Made by a program: the position numbers and the translations under genes. Below, piece after piece: positions 48,148 to 61,439 of a stretch of DNA of 64,000 nt (position 1 is the stretch's first letter; the number at the start of each line of letters is the position of its first letter). The notes beneath the pieces are model-generated. The model saw only the letters and a list, made by a program, of their open reading frames with translations, was not told the origin of the DNA and did not search any database. The DNA is from Datnioides undecimradiatus (lineage: Eukaryota > Chordata > Actinopteri > Lobotiformes > Datnioididae): the NCBI GenBank assembly GCA_008933995.1, contig WARS01000014.1:4263192-4327191 (forward strand), given 5' to 3'.

Positions 48148-50663
48148 TGCATGCACGTGACTGTTTGAGTGTGCTTGCTTGTGAGTGTGCGCATATCTTC
48201 GCCCTGACCTACTCTGATCAGATTAGTATTGTTTTCTCTAGCCAATCCTACGGGGTGTGAGTCCACGCTTGACCCACAGCATGGCTCACCTCTCTTTCCC
48301 CTCAGGTTCCTCTTTGTCTCCACTGCTACCCTGGCTGCACTCACAGGATCTCAGGTTTCAGAATCAGGTGTGGGGATGTTTTGTCTTCCATATTGAGTAT
48401 TTCAATAACAATAACCTCATCCCATCCTAACAGTCAGTCTCAGTCACTCAAAAAGTTGTGAGTGGATTTGAATAAAATTGTATTAATCGTACTGAAACAG
48501 GCAGCGCAATGATACTTGATGCAACTTGATTAATTTTTGCAGTGCAGCTAAAAACATCATCAAGCAATGCATGGACAATGCCAGTCAAATACATACACAT
48601 ACACATACATTGTTATGTAGATTATGTTGATGGAGTGAATGGCATCACGTTATGTTACATCACAACTATTGGGAAGTAGATGATTAGGCACAGCCCAGTG
48701 CATCGTGCCATATCGGTGCTGATAGTGACCTTATTAAGTTTGGAGTGGGTGTTGGCCATAATGAGACAGAATCACATCAACTACAGTTTCTTTGTCAGTG
48801 TCATTATAGAAATCAGTGCCTCCAGTTACATTCATTCTGTCACAGCGGGCTGCATTTCAATGAGATCTGCACAGTGAGATACACAGACTTTAAATGTGTG
48901 AAAATGAGGGCACTGGTATTAAAGCCGTGCCCTGAGTTGAGTTATTGGCAATAGGAGAGGAAAAAGTTGGATCAGTACCTCCCTAAAAATATGACTGTCA
49001 CTTTCCCAGAGTTGTAAAATCAAATCTCACAGCGTTGCACCTTTTAACCCATTAGTGTTCAACTCAAACTGGACTTCCTGGATTGGATTTCATCTTCTTA
49101 GCAGCAGTAAGTCAACACCATCCCATTGTCAAGACTGAAAAGGGCTAAAAAGGCAGCATGGGGATGAGTGTAGCTTCTCAGTAAACTGCATATACCTTCC
49201 AGCAATATTACAAAACTTTCTAAAACAGCTGTTCTTGGGGGTACAAAGACTCTCTGAATAATGAGCGTCTACATTATTCAGTACACACCAAGCAAATGTT
49301 TTTTTTCTATATTCAGTGCCATGTTCAGTTATAATCTTATACAGATAAATATTTGCAAGTGGGTCATTTGTAGTTTGCTTATGGATCATCGACTAAACTG
49401 TAAAGATGTTGTGTCATTGACAGGTGGATGATCGTTTTAGCTATGTGGGCGATTTGCACCTTGACAATACATGAGAGTCGTTGCCGTTACATGGGACCCA
49501 GGTAACAGAGTCATCAGATCCACATGAATGGATGTGCGAATTGTTGTGAAACCACCAGGGTAAAGCTGTCATTAGAGCTACAATGTTGAGAGGTGCGCTG
49601 TGTGCCTATGTCCACTTAATCACAATCACAGAAGAGGCCTGTGATCATGCGATGATCCATCCAGATCACGTGGTCACGGAGGTCACTTGACATTTATGCG
49701 GCACTTATTGAGCAACTGGTGCATCAGAGAGTTTCTCTGGTTTGGAGTTTTATTTGACTCCTACGGGGGCTCTGCCCACATCTCATCAGCTAACTGCTGT
49801 TTGCCTCCATTTTCTACATCTGGGAGCCAAATGTTTATTTTCTAACTCTGTCTATTGGATGTTAAGACAAACATTTGCTGTTGACACCACCAGAGTGTAT
49901 CATGGGCTGTAAGTCAACAAAATGTCTGGCTTTGGTGCTATATGTGATTTCATTCAATCATTTTTTTCCATACAGAAAACAATGTTGAATGCTAATAATC
50001 GTGTGTGTATCCACAGTAACACAAAACTGCAATACGATGTGTCCCTTATTACCCCTCAAGTGTTTACATTAGTTTGTAAAGCCCACCCAAGTAAAACGGC
50101 AGAATGGATAGTACATGTGTCCTGTGTAATGATCAATGCTATCACACCGCTACACACAACTGCATGATTTAAAATTCATCCAGAAGCTAATGTCCTTTTA
50201 ACCCAATTTAAACACTTCCCTGATAAAGCGTACGAGAGCTGGCTATCTCCTCTCTGCCATTACTCTGCTATCTCTCACACTCGTCTGTCAACTGTGTGTT
50301 TCCATAGCTGTGAGCGCTGCTTCCTCCTATTTCACTGCTCCTCAGAGACCAGGGGACAATCTCACAACCTGAGAAAAAAAAAAAACCCAAAAAGTTTAAT
50401 AGGTTTAGTGTTCCTATTGGCATTTGCATTTTGCTATTGTTTAGGATCATCAGATAATTTACATGAGAGGGAAAATACCAGCTGCTAGTCATGAATATGA
50501 CCGCAGACAAATGCCGTGACAGGATGACATCTGTGCTTGTGCTACGTTAAAAGAATTAAAAGTGACCCAACAGAACCCAGAGAGAGAGAGAGAGAAAGGC
50601 AGGAGAGTCATAGATAGATGAACGGATAGTGAGGAAAGAAAGGCAAAAAGAGTTTGAAAGGAA

Positions 50664-50666
<3 letters not shown>

Positions 50667-50718
<52 letters not shown>
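50667..50718. repeat. (GT)n microsatellite
   Basis: About 26 uninterrupted GT units, among the longest in the window. Confidence 0.95.
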
Positions 50719-50723
<5 letters not shown>

Positions 50724-52020
50724 GCGCACTTGTGTGTGGTCTCAAAGTGCTCAACCTGTCATTCAAGCTTTAAGGGTTTATCTGTGGGAGCAAGGGCACC
50801 TGGCTTAGCTGGCTTTGCTGTGGGGACACCACCTATCTGTGCGTACACTCACTGAAGATGTGACAGCAGGTATCCACCAGGGGGGAGAGATATGACACCA
50901 TGTCATTATGTGCAGTGCATAAAACATTTCATGGCAATAATCTCAGCTTTTTACGTTTGCCTCTGTTTTGTTCTCCTCGATGGCTGCAAATACAACACAC
51001 TCACACACACATAGAGCATGGTAGGAGCAGTGGGCTGGAAGGGTAGATAGAATAGAAGAGGGGAGGCGTACGTTCGCCTTGGCCAGTTATCTCCCCCCAG
51101 TCAATGCACCACATGATGACTCCCCCGAGAGGCTTGAAATTACAATCATGTTCATGTGAAGTGAAAATATTTTGGATGAACGCATTCACCAGCTTTTTTT
51201 TTTTTTATCCCCTCCCTGTGCTGCTCTTTTTCCTCTGACATACACTTACAGGCACACAAGATTGTGCACTTAACTGCACGCATTCACATACACGTCTATA
51301 TGTTTGCAGCCGGCTGGATAAATCATTTTGACAGCTGAACACAGATTATGAGTCTCTGAGCTGTCTCTCCAAACAGAAACATGGCAGAAACTCCCATCAG
51401 GGGTAACCGAGGTGGTGGCAGTGGAGCCAGTAGAAAACTTCTTACTGGAAGAAACGCTAAAGTCAAACTATGATAAATCTGTGACTCTTAACACCTGAGT
51501 CATGATGAAGTGAAACACACCAGGAATTGATGAAGTACCGACCTGATCAACCAGTTAAGTCACGTATTGTTAAGTGCTATTCTCACTCAGTTGTCTGACG
51601 TCATATCGGCTCCTCTGTTTCAGCACCACAGCTGTCAGCATGTGTTCACTCTGTGATCAGCCCCTCTTATCGCTCCACGTGCCTCCTCCAAACACCCCCA
51701 GCAAATTGACGTCAGTGAACGACTAACCCGCAGCTCTAAAGCATACCTGTGGATGCGTCACCGTGGCCTCCAAACAGTGTCAAGTGGACAATATCATCAC
51801 ATTGCAGAGCAAGAATTAATAGTTAATGTGCACTTCAAAAAGAAACAACAATGCAGAAAAATAAAGATATGAAATACATTAAGCTGCATTATGAACTAAA
51901 GAACTTGGATTGTAATGAATGTAATATACTATTACTACTACTAATAATAATAATTGTAATAATAATTATATTATTTTATTTTTGTGTGACAGAGTAACTT
52001 AATGTATCAGTAATAAAATG

Positions 52021-52042
52021 TTAATAATAATAATAATAATAA
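52021..52042. repeat. (TAA)n microsatellite
   Basis: Seven TAA units that run straight into the perfect inverted repeat at 52040. Confidence 0.9.
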
Positions 52043-52075
52043 TCGTTTTAACCCTATTCAGGGTTAAAACGATTA
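52040..52075. repeat. Perfect 16-bp inverted repeat with a 4-base loop
   Basis: TAATCGTTTTAACCCT, then ATTC, then the exact reverse complement. Pairing breaks at the next base on each side. No gene is near, so it is not an obvious RNA terminator; possible sources are a foldback element remnant or a DNA-structure site. Confidence 0.9.
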
Positions 52076-53439
52076 CTCTATTGGATTACTCATCATCACT
52101 CACCATATTACTCATCATATTACTCTCCTCCTGGATATCACTCCCACACTCAACATGTTTACTCGGACCATGCTAAGTGGTATGACTTAGTATAGCATGG
52201 ACACTAAACAGTAAATTTAAAGTGCAACATCTGCTGAACAGTCAGCCTTTTGATGTCAACTTCCTATATATTTAGCGAGCAGAGGTCAGATAATTTACAG
52301 CAGGCTGACAGAGTTAATTGACTGAGACACAGAAATCCTCCGCCTGATTGTTGTTATTCGCACAGTAACGAACATCTCATCAGACGAAAAGCCGCATTAA
52401 CTTAAAGACTCAAATATCTTAAATGTAGCTTTATTTACAGAAGTCTGTTTCTGAAATAAATCACAAGGGAAATAGCAGCACTTTTCTATCCTAATCGTGG
52501 ACATCGTCTCACCTCTCTTGCTAAGGCCACAGCCAAGGCCAGAGGCTTGCTGGAAGATGTAAAAATCTGGAAAAAAAAATCGCCCATTTTATAAATGTAA
52601 TTTTCCTCTTGATCCTAGAATAGTGGTTACTCTGGGGGATAAGTGAGGACACAGGGTGGGAGGGTAGTAGAGGAGAACATATTACAGGACGAGTGTGTCT
52701 GTGGGTACGCATATTTGTTTAAATTCATGTATAATTTGCTTCATAGCTGATCTTTGTATTTATTTCTCCTGCTACCCCACACACTAACTGGAATTTGCTC
52801 ATTTCATACCTGGATAAAATTAGATTAGATTCATATTTTATCAAAACAGCTCCAGATAAATTCCTCATCAACATTCAGTTGGAGGGCACACTGTACCTGG
52901 TATTTCATTGGCCAACATGATACAATTTCTCAAATGCTCCTGTCACAAACCTTAGCTCTCAAGCGTGGTGATAAGGACGGGACTGGTTCCAGAGGAGGTT
53001 GCACAGCTTTCTGGACCAGTGAGGTGCTGACCTTCTCACAGCAGGGTGACAACCGGCAGGGCCCAGTCCAACATGTGTATTCTGACAGTCTGACTGCATG
53101 GGAACCCCATGAGAAAACCAGTTTTGTCAATGGCAAACACTCACAATAACATAATATATAATAATACAACAATAAAAACAAACAATAATATTTGCTTAAC
53201 ATATGGATACTGTATGTCATGACGTGACATACTATGTGCAGTATGATATATAATGGCATTTTCAATGAGCATTATGAAGATACTGGGTTTTTTTTTGCCC
53301 ATAATTGTTTTGAACATCATTTGAACATTTGAACTCTTTCTGCTAATAAGCAGACTGTAATAAACAAAAGTAGCTATTTTGCTTTTTTTCTGAGAGTGAC
53401 ATGAGAAGATTGATATCAGTCTCATTCCTCTGTCTGGAT

Positions 53440-53540
53440 TATGGATATCCAGGCATTTAGCTTAGCTTAGCATGAAGTCTGGAAACTGGGGGAAAAGGCT
53501 AGCCTGGTTCTTTTTTTACCAATACATGCATTTAAAGCAT
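53440..53540. repeat. Dispersed teleost repeat ('TTTAGCTTAGCTTAGCAT' type)
   Basis: The phrase 'tttagcttagcttagcatga' followed by 'ctggaaactgggggaaa' and 'gctagcctggttct' is typical of a very abundant percomorph interspersed repeat. Fragmentary copy. Confidence 0.65.
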
Positions 53541-56500
53541 GCTTAGCAACACATTGTACCTTATTTCTGCACACCGACAGGGATGCAAAAACCACAGTGG
53601 TATACATATTCTGTGACCAACAAGTGTGCGCAATGACTATTCATGTCAACCCAGAGTCTTGTTTTCACAGTGATGTTGTCATATGTGATACTAACGCACA
53701 GACAGTAATCGACCCTCTCACTCTATGATAGAAAGCCATTAAGGGCAATTTTCAAAATGTTGAACTGTACAAATTTTGTATTTTGTATCTGTAGCTGTGT
53801 GTTTGGCACTCTGAAAAAGACAGGTAAACAGTGTGCTTGCACTTAATTCTTGTTAATCGTTAAGTTAATAATGCGTACAAATATACAAATTAATGTACGC
53901 GTAAAAGTTAAACAGTTTATTCAAATGGCTGTCTTGTACATTTGTTTAACCGCAGACATGTCTTCTTTTGATTATTCTCTCATACTGTTGGCAGAGCGAC
54001 TCGCAGAGAGGCAAACATGAAGTTTCTGGTGAACAGGTGAACTGTTTTTTTTGTAGATGGTACATGTTTTTGAAAAACATCTTGTGGGTGCACTCTAAGT
54101 GGAGGGTTACATATTTTCACACTGTACCGCAGGTAATGAAAGTGTTGTGGTTTTGCCCTTCAGCCAGCGCTTTTTGAGTACACACCAGCTACGTGTAGGC
54201 ACGGCACAACTTTTCCCCCGTCTTTCTATTAAGACCATTCAAATCTCCCATCTGCTCTCGTTTCTTCGCCTCCCTCACATCCCAGACCTCTTCAGCCAAG
54301 CCCCTTTCCTCTTGGCCCATTACATTTCATCATCTCGGCTATCCCTTCTGTCATAAGTGGCCATTGGCTTTTAACAAGACGCGGGAGGCCAGTGAAGCAA
54401 GCATGGTTAAATGCTCTCTGCCCCTCCATTTCCCTCACTTGAGCGCAGTGGTGATGGAGTCTCATGTCTGGAAGCTTTATTTCCCCTGTGGGCACTCTAG
54501 CATATTGTGGGTCATCTGTAGCACTTATATGGCTGAGCTAGTGAACAGATCTCAGCCTAAGCTCCTCCATAGAGCGCCTCAGTCTCTGCCTCAGTCTGTA
54601 AGCCTACAGCCAACAAAGAGAGGGAAGTATTGCAATTGGATGATTGGTTTTCTGCCACAGTGAAGGTACTGTAGGGCAACAGGCCGTGGTGGCTGTAATC
54701 AGTTGTTTCAATTTTGCAGAATCTAGGAGAATCTTTAATACACAGTTGATGGTTACATATTGTACATACCCCCGTGCTGGAAGACTAAGGCTAATGCTAC
54801 ATGTGTCCCAGTCAAAATGTCAGTTTCCTTACCAGTTAATGACCCATGTAGCTAATGTCAGCTTGCTCTTTGAAACATTAGTGTCCAGGACAAGTCACAG
54901 CAAAACACTACACAAGTGGATGTAAGTGGGGGCTTTTTTAATGTAACCTGTAAACTCCAAATGTGATGTAGTATGAAAGGCAAATGGCCTCAGAAGTCAG
55001 GTTACTGTAAAGTACTGGATCAGGTTATAGCTCTGGTATAAGCTAGTTAGCTGGACATGATTTTTTTTTTGCACTTTTGCACTTCTGTATTTTGGGTTTT
55101 GGAAAGAAAGAAGCAACCACCATCCAGACATTTTCTATACAGAGTATGGATCCTCCAGCTACATGTACACTGCTTCAACATATTGAGCAATCCCAGGCTT
55201 CGCAGACCCACTGTGCCTAGTTATGGCTGATAAACTATGATTGAACAATCACTGTTTGGGGAAGTTTAGTGAACGGTCTGTTTCCTGTTCCACAGTCAAT
55301 TATGTTTATAGCTCAAACACTGTAACTGCAGTGTTGCATTCAAATGCAACAACCACTGTACAAACCATATCTGCTGATGCTTCCAAATAGCTGTTCAAAC
55401 AGATATGGGCAAGATAAAAACCAATTATGAACAAAACAGGAGAATAATCCACAGCATGGAAACAATTTGCTGATAACATTTAAAAATCTGAGAAGGTTAA
55501 TGGAGCTAAATCTCCAGTGTCGAAGGGGTGATAATGTGCGATAGAACCATAAGCTGCTGTCATTCTGGCAAAATGTATATTTGGTGCCAAGACAGAGGCC
55601 CATTTGTCGATGTGAGCAGGGTGAGATAAACAGAGCGAGAGGGACAAAGAGAAAACTGCTGCAACGTTCATTTCCGAGCCACATGAAAAATAAACTGGAC
55701 CTAATTGGCATGGACACACCAGAGTACCCCCGAAGAACAATCTGAGTGCAACCTCGGCCCGTGCAGCAGAAAGACAGAGTAAGAGACAGAAATCAAGACA
55801 GATGAACTGGTGTCTTTTGTGTAGCAGAGAAAGCTTTGTGATAAGTTTATTATGTGACACAAGTGTTTAGTGGGGGTAAGTGAGATCTCTGTGGCGCCAG
55901 TGGCTTTCTGAAAGAAAAGAGAAAAGCACAAGAAGACAGTCGTCACAGGATATGTCAGGTACCATCAGCCTCATTATAACACTGAGCCCGGCCCTGTTCG
56001 TTACTGCCAGATGAAATTCTTTGTGTTTTTCTTCTTTTTCCAACAACTGTATCGATTTGTGTGCAGGCATAACGCTACATTTTGCTTTGTTTGTGTGTGA
56101 GACATGCATGATTGGGCATAGATTTGCATACGCATATTTCTGTGTGTAACTGTAGAGCGTCCATATCTGTGCTGTGCTGCAGTCCTGGCGGAGATGCAGA
56201 GAATAGTGCGGTTTGTGTTCGAGTGGCACCTGCTCTGTGAGGCTGTTAGCTTCAGCCTGTCCTCTGTGATTTCAGCCATGCTCATTATATGGCCCAGAGC
56301 TGCCTCCACACTGATTCAGCCAAAAACCCTAATGGAGGATAATGAGCCACACAGTTTCCCCGCTGCCTACCAGACACCGAACAGGGACTTGATAACTGCG
56401 AAGTCACAGTGCCGCAATCCCTGACAATCCACTGATAGGAAAAAAAAAACAAAACTGAAAATACAGATGTGCCAAATGTGGAATGTGTTTAATCATAAGT

Positions 56501-57534
56501 AATTAGTAGTTCTGTTTCTGTACAACTTTTTGTTATCACAGATGATCTTTTTTAACCGTAGTCACGCATTGTAGTTGAGTGCCTGCATCAGCGGCCCAAA
56601 AATTGCAGCAGTAACAAACCAACCTCTGCACACGTCCATGCAGGACAGACAGGTCTCATCAAGCTCCATCAACGCCGGAGGCCAAATTGGAACAAGTAAT
56701 ACCAAAGTGAGGCTCGATGCCTCCTCTCCGATTCACTGTTCAGATCTAACATCAGTCAGAGGAATCTGGACCTGCAGATTTCCATTTGGATAGAGGAACC
56801 TGATCTGACAGACTGAATTTGGCTGCAGATTAATGCAGAAACATTGCATAATGTAGGATATAGGCAGTTTGAAGTGCGAAGGGGGAGTTTTGAGAGTACC
56901 ATGGAGGGCAACTGGAGTGCAGATAGATGTGGGTGCAGGGGAGGACAGACAGAAAATGTGCTCAGACCAACAAGTGTCAAAGAAATCCTCAAATATTTCC
57001 ATCCACGGTAGACGTGCACTGTAGTTGCTTCAAAGACCTTATCTGCAGGCTCTATGGGACCTGTCTCCAGTGGAAATTGGAACGTAATTCACACTTTCCT
57101 TGAATGGATATCTAAAGAAACACACACACCACACAGAGAAGATGGTCAATGACAGTAACCCTTTTGGAAAAAAAAAAACAAAATCCCAAGGACAATGATA
57201 ACTGTTGTTCTCGCATCTGACGACACGCTTTCCAATCTGAACACAGTCGCATATCCTTGCATTCTGATTTTGGCTCTTTGCAGCTCATGCTATTATTTAG
57301 GCTGCGACACATTTTAAATTCCTGTTCTGCACCACAAAGCAGGCAGCCGACTCCCCTATCAGTCAAGTCATTCTCTGTGTGTCGTGTCAGTTTGGTGTGA
57401 ATAGGAGATAATTAGAAGCTGCATCCTTTTATACTTGGGATCGCTATGGAGAACCAACAAGTGGCAGCATACACTTGCTGCTCTCTAACAGATCACTTTT
57501 CTTACCAGTGCCATAGGCTGAGTCGGTATGTACG

Positions 57535-57540
<6 letters not shown>

Positions 57541-57590
<50 letters not shown>
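57541..57590. repeat. (TG)n microsatellite
   Basis: Twenty-five uninterrupted TG units. Confidence 0.95.
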
Positions 57591-57593
<3 letters not shown>

Positions 57594-58589
57594 AGGTTAT
57601 TTGTGGCAGACTACTGTGGGGCCTTTGTTTCCCCCGTCTCTATGCTTCTGACAGAGGGAGGAAAGAACTCGAGCGCACTGTGCTTTGATCACACACTGGA
57701 ACAGCTTCATACAGATAGAGGGAGGGGAAGCAGGGAGTGAGATGGAGTGATGGAAAAGTGAAAGAGAGCTAGAGAGCAGAGGTGGAACAGACTGAGAGAC
57801 TGGTGATGGAGCAAAAGGATCGAGAGAGTAAAAAAAAGAGCATGAGCTTCTGCGGCTAATAAAAAAATGAGTTTTTGTGCATCCTAAATCAATGGCAAGG
57901 GAATAAAAAGCAATGGAGGGTATGAGACTGACGAAGTAAACTAGAAAGTTAAGAAACTGAAAATGCTGTATTTTTGATGACAAGACACTTACTGTAGGTG
58001 TTGGACACAACCAAAGCCTTTTGCCTGGATCGTCATTTCGTTATTCGTGTAGGAAAATCTGTCTCTACAGACTTGACAGTGCAGTAATGCTGACACGGCG
58101 CCATGTCTGTCACTTTGGAGTGGCATGTCAGGTAGAGTTTTTTAGTGGCATGTCAATCTAAAAGTAATGTGCTGTGATAGGCTGTATGCAAATGGACCCC
58201 GCGTCTGACACAGGAAACCGTCCTGTTCATGAGATTTTATTTTTAACATGAGCAGAGGACTTCAGTGTATGTCTTCATGGCATATATTTGTTACAAATAG
58301 ATGCCCTATCACTGTGATTGCTGACCTTCATTGTCTTCATTGCACCCATGCAGCCCTGTCAGGAGAAGTGCAGAAGGAAAAGTACACTTTCCTCGTCCAC
58401 ACGCCGTCATAACTCAGATGCATTCATTTGAACTCAATCTAAAATGGAGGTAATTATATACAATTATTTATTTAAAAAAAGTGGATGTTATGGGATTTTT
58501 TTTAAAGTAACTGAACTGTCAATATTTAGCTCAGTCTGATCAAGTTTATTTTGTATCTCTACCATTTGGAGTAGCAGAGACTGGGTGTT

Positions 58590-58660
58590 TCAACCATTTA
58601 ACTGAGCGATCCATTTTAACCATTTAGCCAACAGTTTAACCATCTATCCATTCATTTCTA
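58590..58660. repeat. Imperfect short tandem repeat (AACCATTTA-like)
   Basis: Variants of AACCATTTA/AACCATCTA recur four times at irregular spacing. Degenerate. Confidence 0.4.
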
Positions 58661-60195
58661 CAATAGATGACTAGGCTAACAGGAAAACAGTTACTTTTAG
58701 GCTTTTTAGCACACATTCATTACTCTTGGGTAACTATTTTGATCATTTATTCATTCATTTATTCATTACCTGAGTGAACTGTTCAGACATATGCTCAGAC
58801 TCAATATATGGATATGTTTTGTTTTGTTTTTTTCATTAAAATGATTCTTTGAAAATTAGCCGTGCTACTCTTCCGTCTTTTCAGGAACTCCATAGTACCT
58901 TTCTAGAGTGCCTGTGGTTGGAATTGGCTGCCTTATGACAATAAAAACATAAATCCATGTTTTATTCATTCATCGCTGGACCTTATCAGCTTTCTTTGGC
59001 ACTCTTCAGGCAAAAAATTAAAACTCATTATTGCATTGCTGCTTCAGAAGAACACATTAAAAGTGACTGCACTGGGTTTCAGCCATGCGGTGGCCTTCAT
59101 CATGAAACTGAACTGAACAAAGAGCTCTTGGAGCTTTTTTTTTTTCCATTAAGCAACAAACAAACCAAACCAAAGTAGTTTTTTTTTTTTAGCTATTACA
59201 CCGGCAGAAACCCAAATAAAGCAATCTGGCCTCTGTCTTTTTTCTATGAAAGCTCTATTGTTTGATTTAATTGACCACTGGGTTCAGAGAAAAATCTTTT
59301 TTTGCACGTACCCTCCTTGCCATTGCACCACAACAGTTTAAGTAACTGAAACACAGCAGGAAGGATCTGTGAGTAGAAGGAGGACACAATACGTATTAAT
59401 GAATTATGGCTGCTCTGTCAGCAACATCCTGAAAGCTATTTTTTCTTCCTTCATTCTCTGCCATCTGTGCAAGGTTTGTTTTCACTGCTGACTCCTCTGC
59501 TTGCATTTAGCTCTAGGGTTACACAAACACAGCTAGCTACTAATGAAATATAGATAGATGTCATAGTTTTTGGTCCTGACGTCTCTGCATGCTTCTCATT
59601 TTTAGCAAAGAAAATGCCTCATGTCAACACATTCACCTGAGGAGGATACACACAGGTTTGATACCTGTGTCTAGTTGAACTCAAACCACTTTCCTCTACT
59701 TCTGTGTGCGTGTGGAGTCCATTTACAAGTGTTGGGTAGGCTAATGCATGGGACAGTTGTGGGTGTAGTTTGTACTCGATACGTGTGCATTGAAAGTGAA
59801 AGCTAGTCAGCTTTAAGTTGCATATACCTGCACAAATATCAGGACCTCCTTCTTCTCTGTGCAACATTTCTCTCCAAGGCAAGTGTAAATTTCCTCAGCA
59901 AGGTGTGAGGTGTGTGAGGTGCTCCGCGTGTGGGAATGAAGTGATTTGCGTATCCTTTAAAAATTCCTTACTAAAAAAGCACATGTGCGTGGGGAGAAAT
60001 AGAACCTGTCTGAAAAAGCCAGGGTTGCTTGAGCTGTTGGGTGAGTGGGTGCTTCATTTTGAGCTAAAAAGATTATTTTAAGGTTAGTCCACAATTATTA
60101 AAAGCTCAGGCTAATGTGTCTCTTTGACAGCACTGGAATGAAATCACGATACACTTAGTGTTTGTGTTGATTTACTTGTTTACTTATTTGGTAGA

Positions 60196-60215
60196 ATATA
60201 TATATATATATATAT
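60196..60215. repeat. (AT)n microsatellite
   Basis: Ten AT units. Confidence 0.9.
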
Positions 60216-61116
60216 GTGTTTTAATCCAGAATGAAAAACTTGATCACTAACTGTGGTTGACTTATTGCAGGTGTTGACTTGACATGAAAAAAAAGTAACA
60301 TCTGGTGGGAGTCAGTCTTTGCCCTGATTCATTATCAGCTACGCCTGTTGACAATGCCCTTTGTAAAATGAAAGTGAACTGAGATGCTCCACACTAATAT
60401 GAATTTTCCCATTAGTCTGTCGAGGCTAGGCTAGACATTTTAGCATTTTAGTTGTTCCGACAACAGCAACTAATAGATACGTCTTATGGCTTGTGCATTG
60501 AGCAATGTGTCACATATCAACATATTTGATGAACATTTAGGAAAATATGAGTCTTGTTAATGGACTTTGTACACCCCTAGTATCAACATTTGTAGGGCGC
60601 TGTGGGGCTATGATGTGCCATAGTCCATTTTACTTTGCCCTCCAGCTTTCCAGCTTGTGTCTGGGTGCACATTTTATATCCTCACCCACTGTACTCTTTT
60701 TAATCTTACGATTAAGTGCCAACCTCTCAAATAGACACATCTTAAATTAATGTCTAGAACGGTTGCTGTTACTTTCTCCTGAGGCTCCGTATGTATCAAA
60801 ATCTAACTCTGTGAACGTTTGTTGTCAGGCATGGGTTTGGTTTCTGCCCTGGGGGCTGGCGGGTGGGGGGTGAGAGGGGGACTGGGGCTGCTGTCTGGAT
60901 CTCTGTGACTGTGGGGCTGTGAGAGATAAAGAGTTGTTGCAATCAGTTGGTTTCATGTTAGGAAGGTGTCTCTGGCCCATGCTGTCAGATAAGGGTATAA
61001 CACGCCTTTTGCTCAGATTGCCTCACTAGCTCTTAGCTGCCAGAGCACCAGGAAAGGCAACACTTCTTGTTACATAAGGAACACGAGCGGGAGACAGTTA
61101 CATCTGCGGTTGTCAG

Positions 61117-61439
61117 TCAGGGTATGACTGATTCAAGGTGAGATTTTGAGGGTATGTATTCGCTAAGCACATTCCACACCTTGGTAAAAACCTTCTGAGC
61201 TTCGGTATCTGTCCAAGTCTCATTTGCCTTGCCCCAGTCAGCCCCTGTCTTCTTTCGCACGCAATTTATGATCTTACGTTCTTTCTTGATCCAAGGTATT
61301 AGCTCATTGTCTGTCAGAAACCACGAACATTAAATCCAGTGAGAAATAACAAGAGATTCCCCATGTTTACCATAGGTCCTACCCCATAGGGTATTTCTCT
61401 GCAGAGCCCTAGCACTTCACTCACTGCATTCTCATCTAA
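61117..61439 (-). pseudogene. Decayed or orphan coding-like segment, unknown family
   Basis: Two overlapping open frames on the - strand. The first (61439-61314) includes LGLCREIPYGVGPMVNMG and ends NVRGF-stop. The second has no stop from about 61326 to its TGA at 61117 and reads LTDNELIPWIKKERKI, then RKKTGADWGKANETW, then VFTKVWNVLSEYIP. Read with one frame change they would make about 110 residues. There is no ATG start for the second frame. A possible 60-nt intron (donor ATG|GTAAAC, acceptor CTGACAG) exists but does not keep phase. The W-T-x-x-E pattern faintly recalls multi-copy fish proteins of possible transposon origin; I cannot assign a family. Confidence 0.3.

Larger units (their letters stand above)
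41401..52020. other. Gene desert, middle part
   Basis: No gene recognised. Many microsatellites. The segment 41.48-41.78 kb is a candidate conserved non-coding element. A short frame at 45.24-45.42 kb looks protein-like in composition but has no splice or homology support. Confidence 0.4.

Noticed and set aside
52930..53265. 111-codon - strand frame and an overlapping + strand frame
   Set aside because: No recognisable domain, no splice context, partly AT-rich low complexity. Possibly an old repeat.
55340..56309. Cluster of 100 to 126-codon overlapping frames on the - strand
   Set aside because: Several frames are open together, composition is rich in S, C, L and F, and nothing resembles a known protein; judged chance openness.
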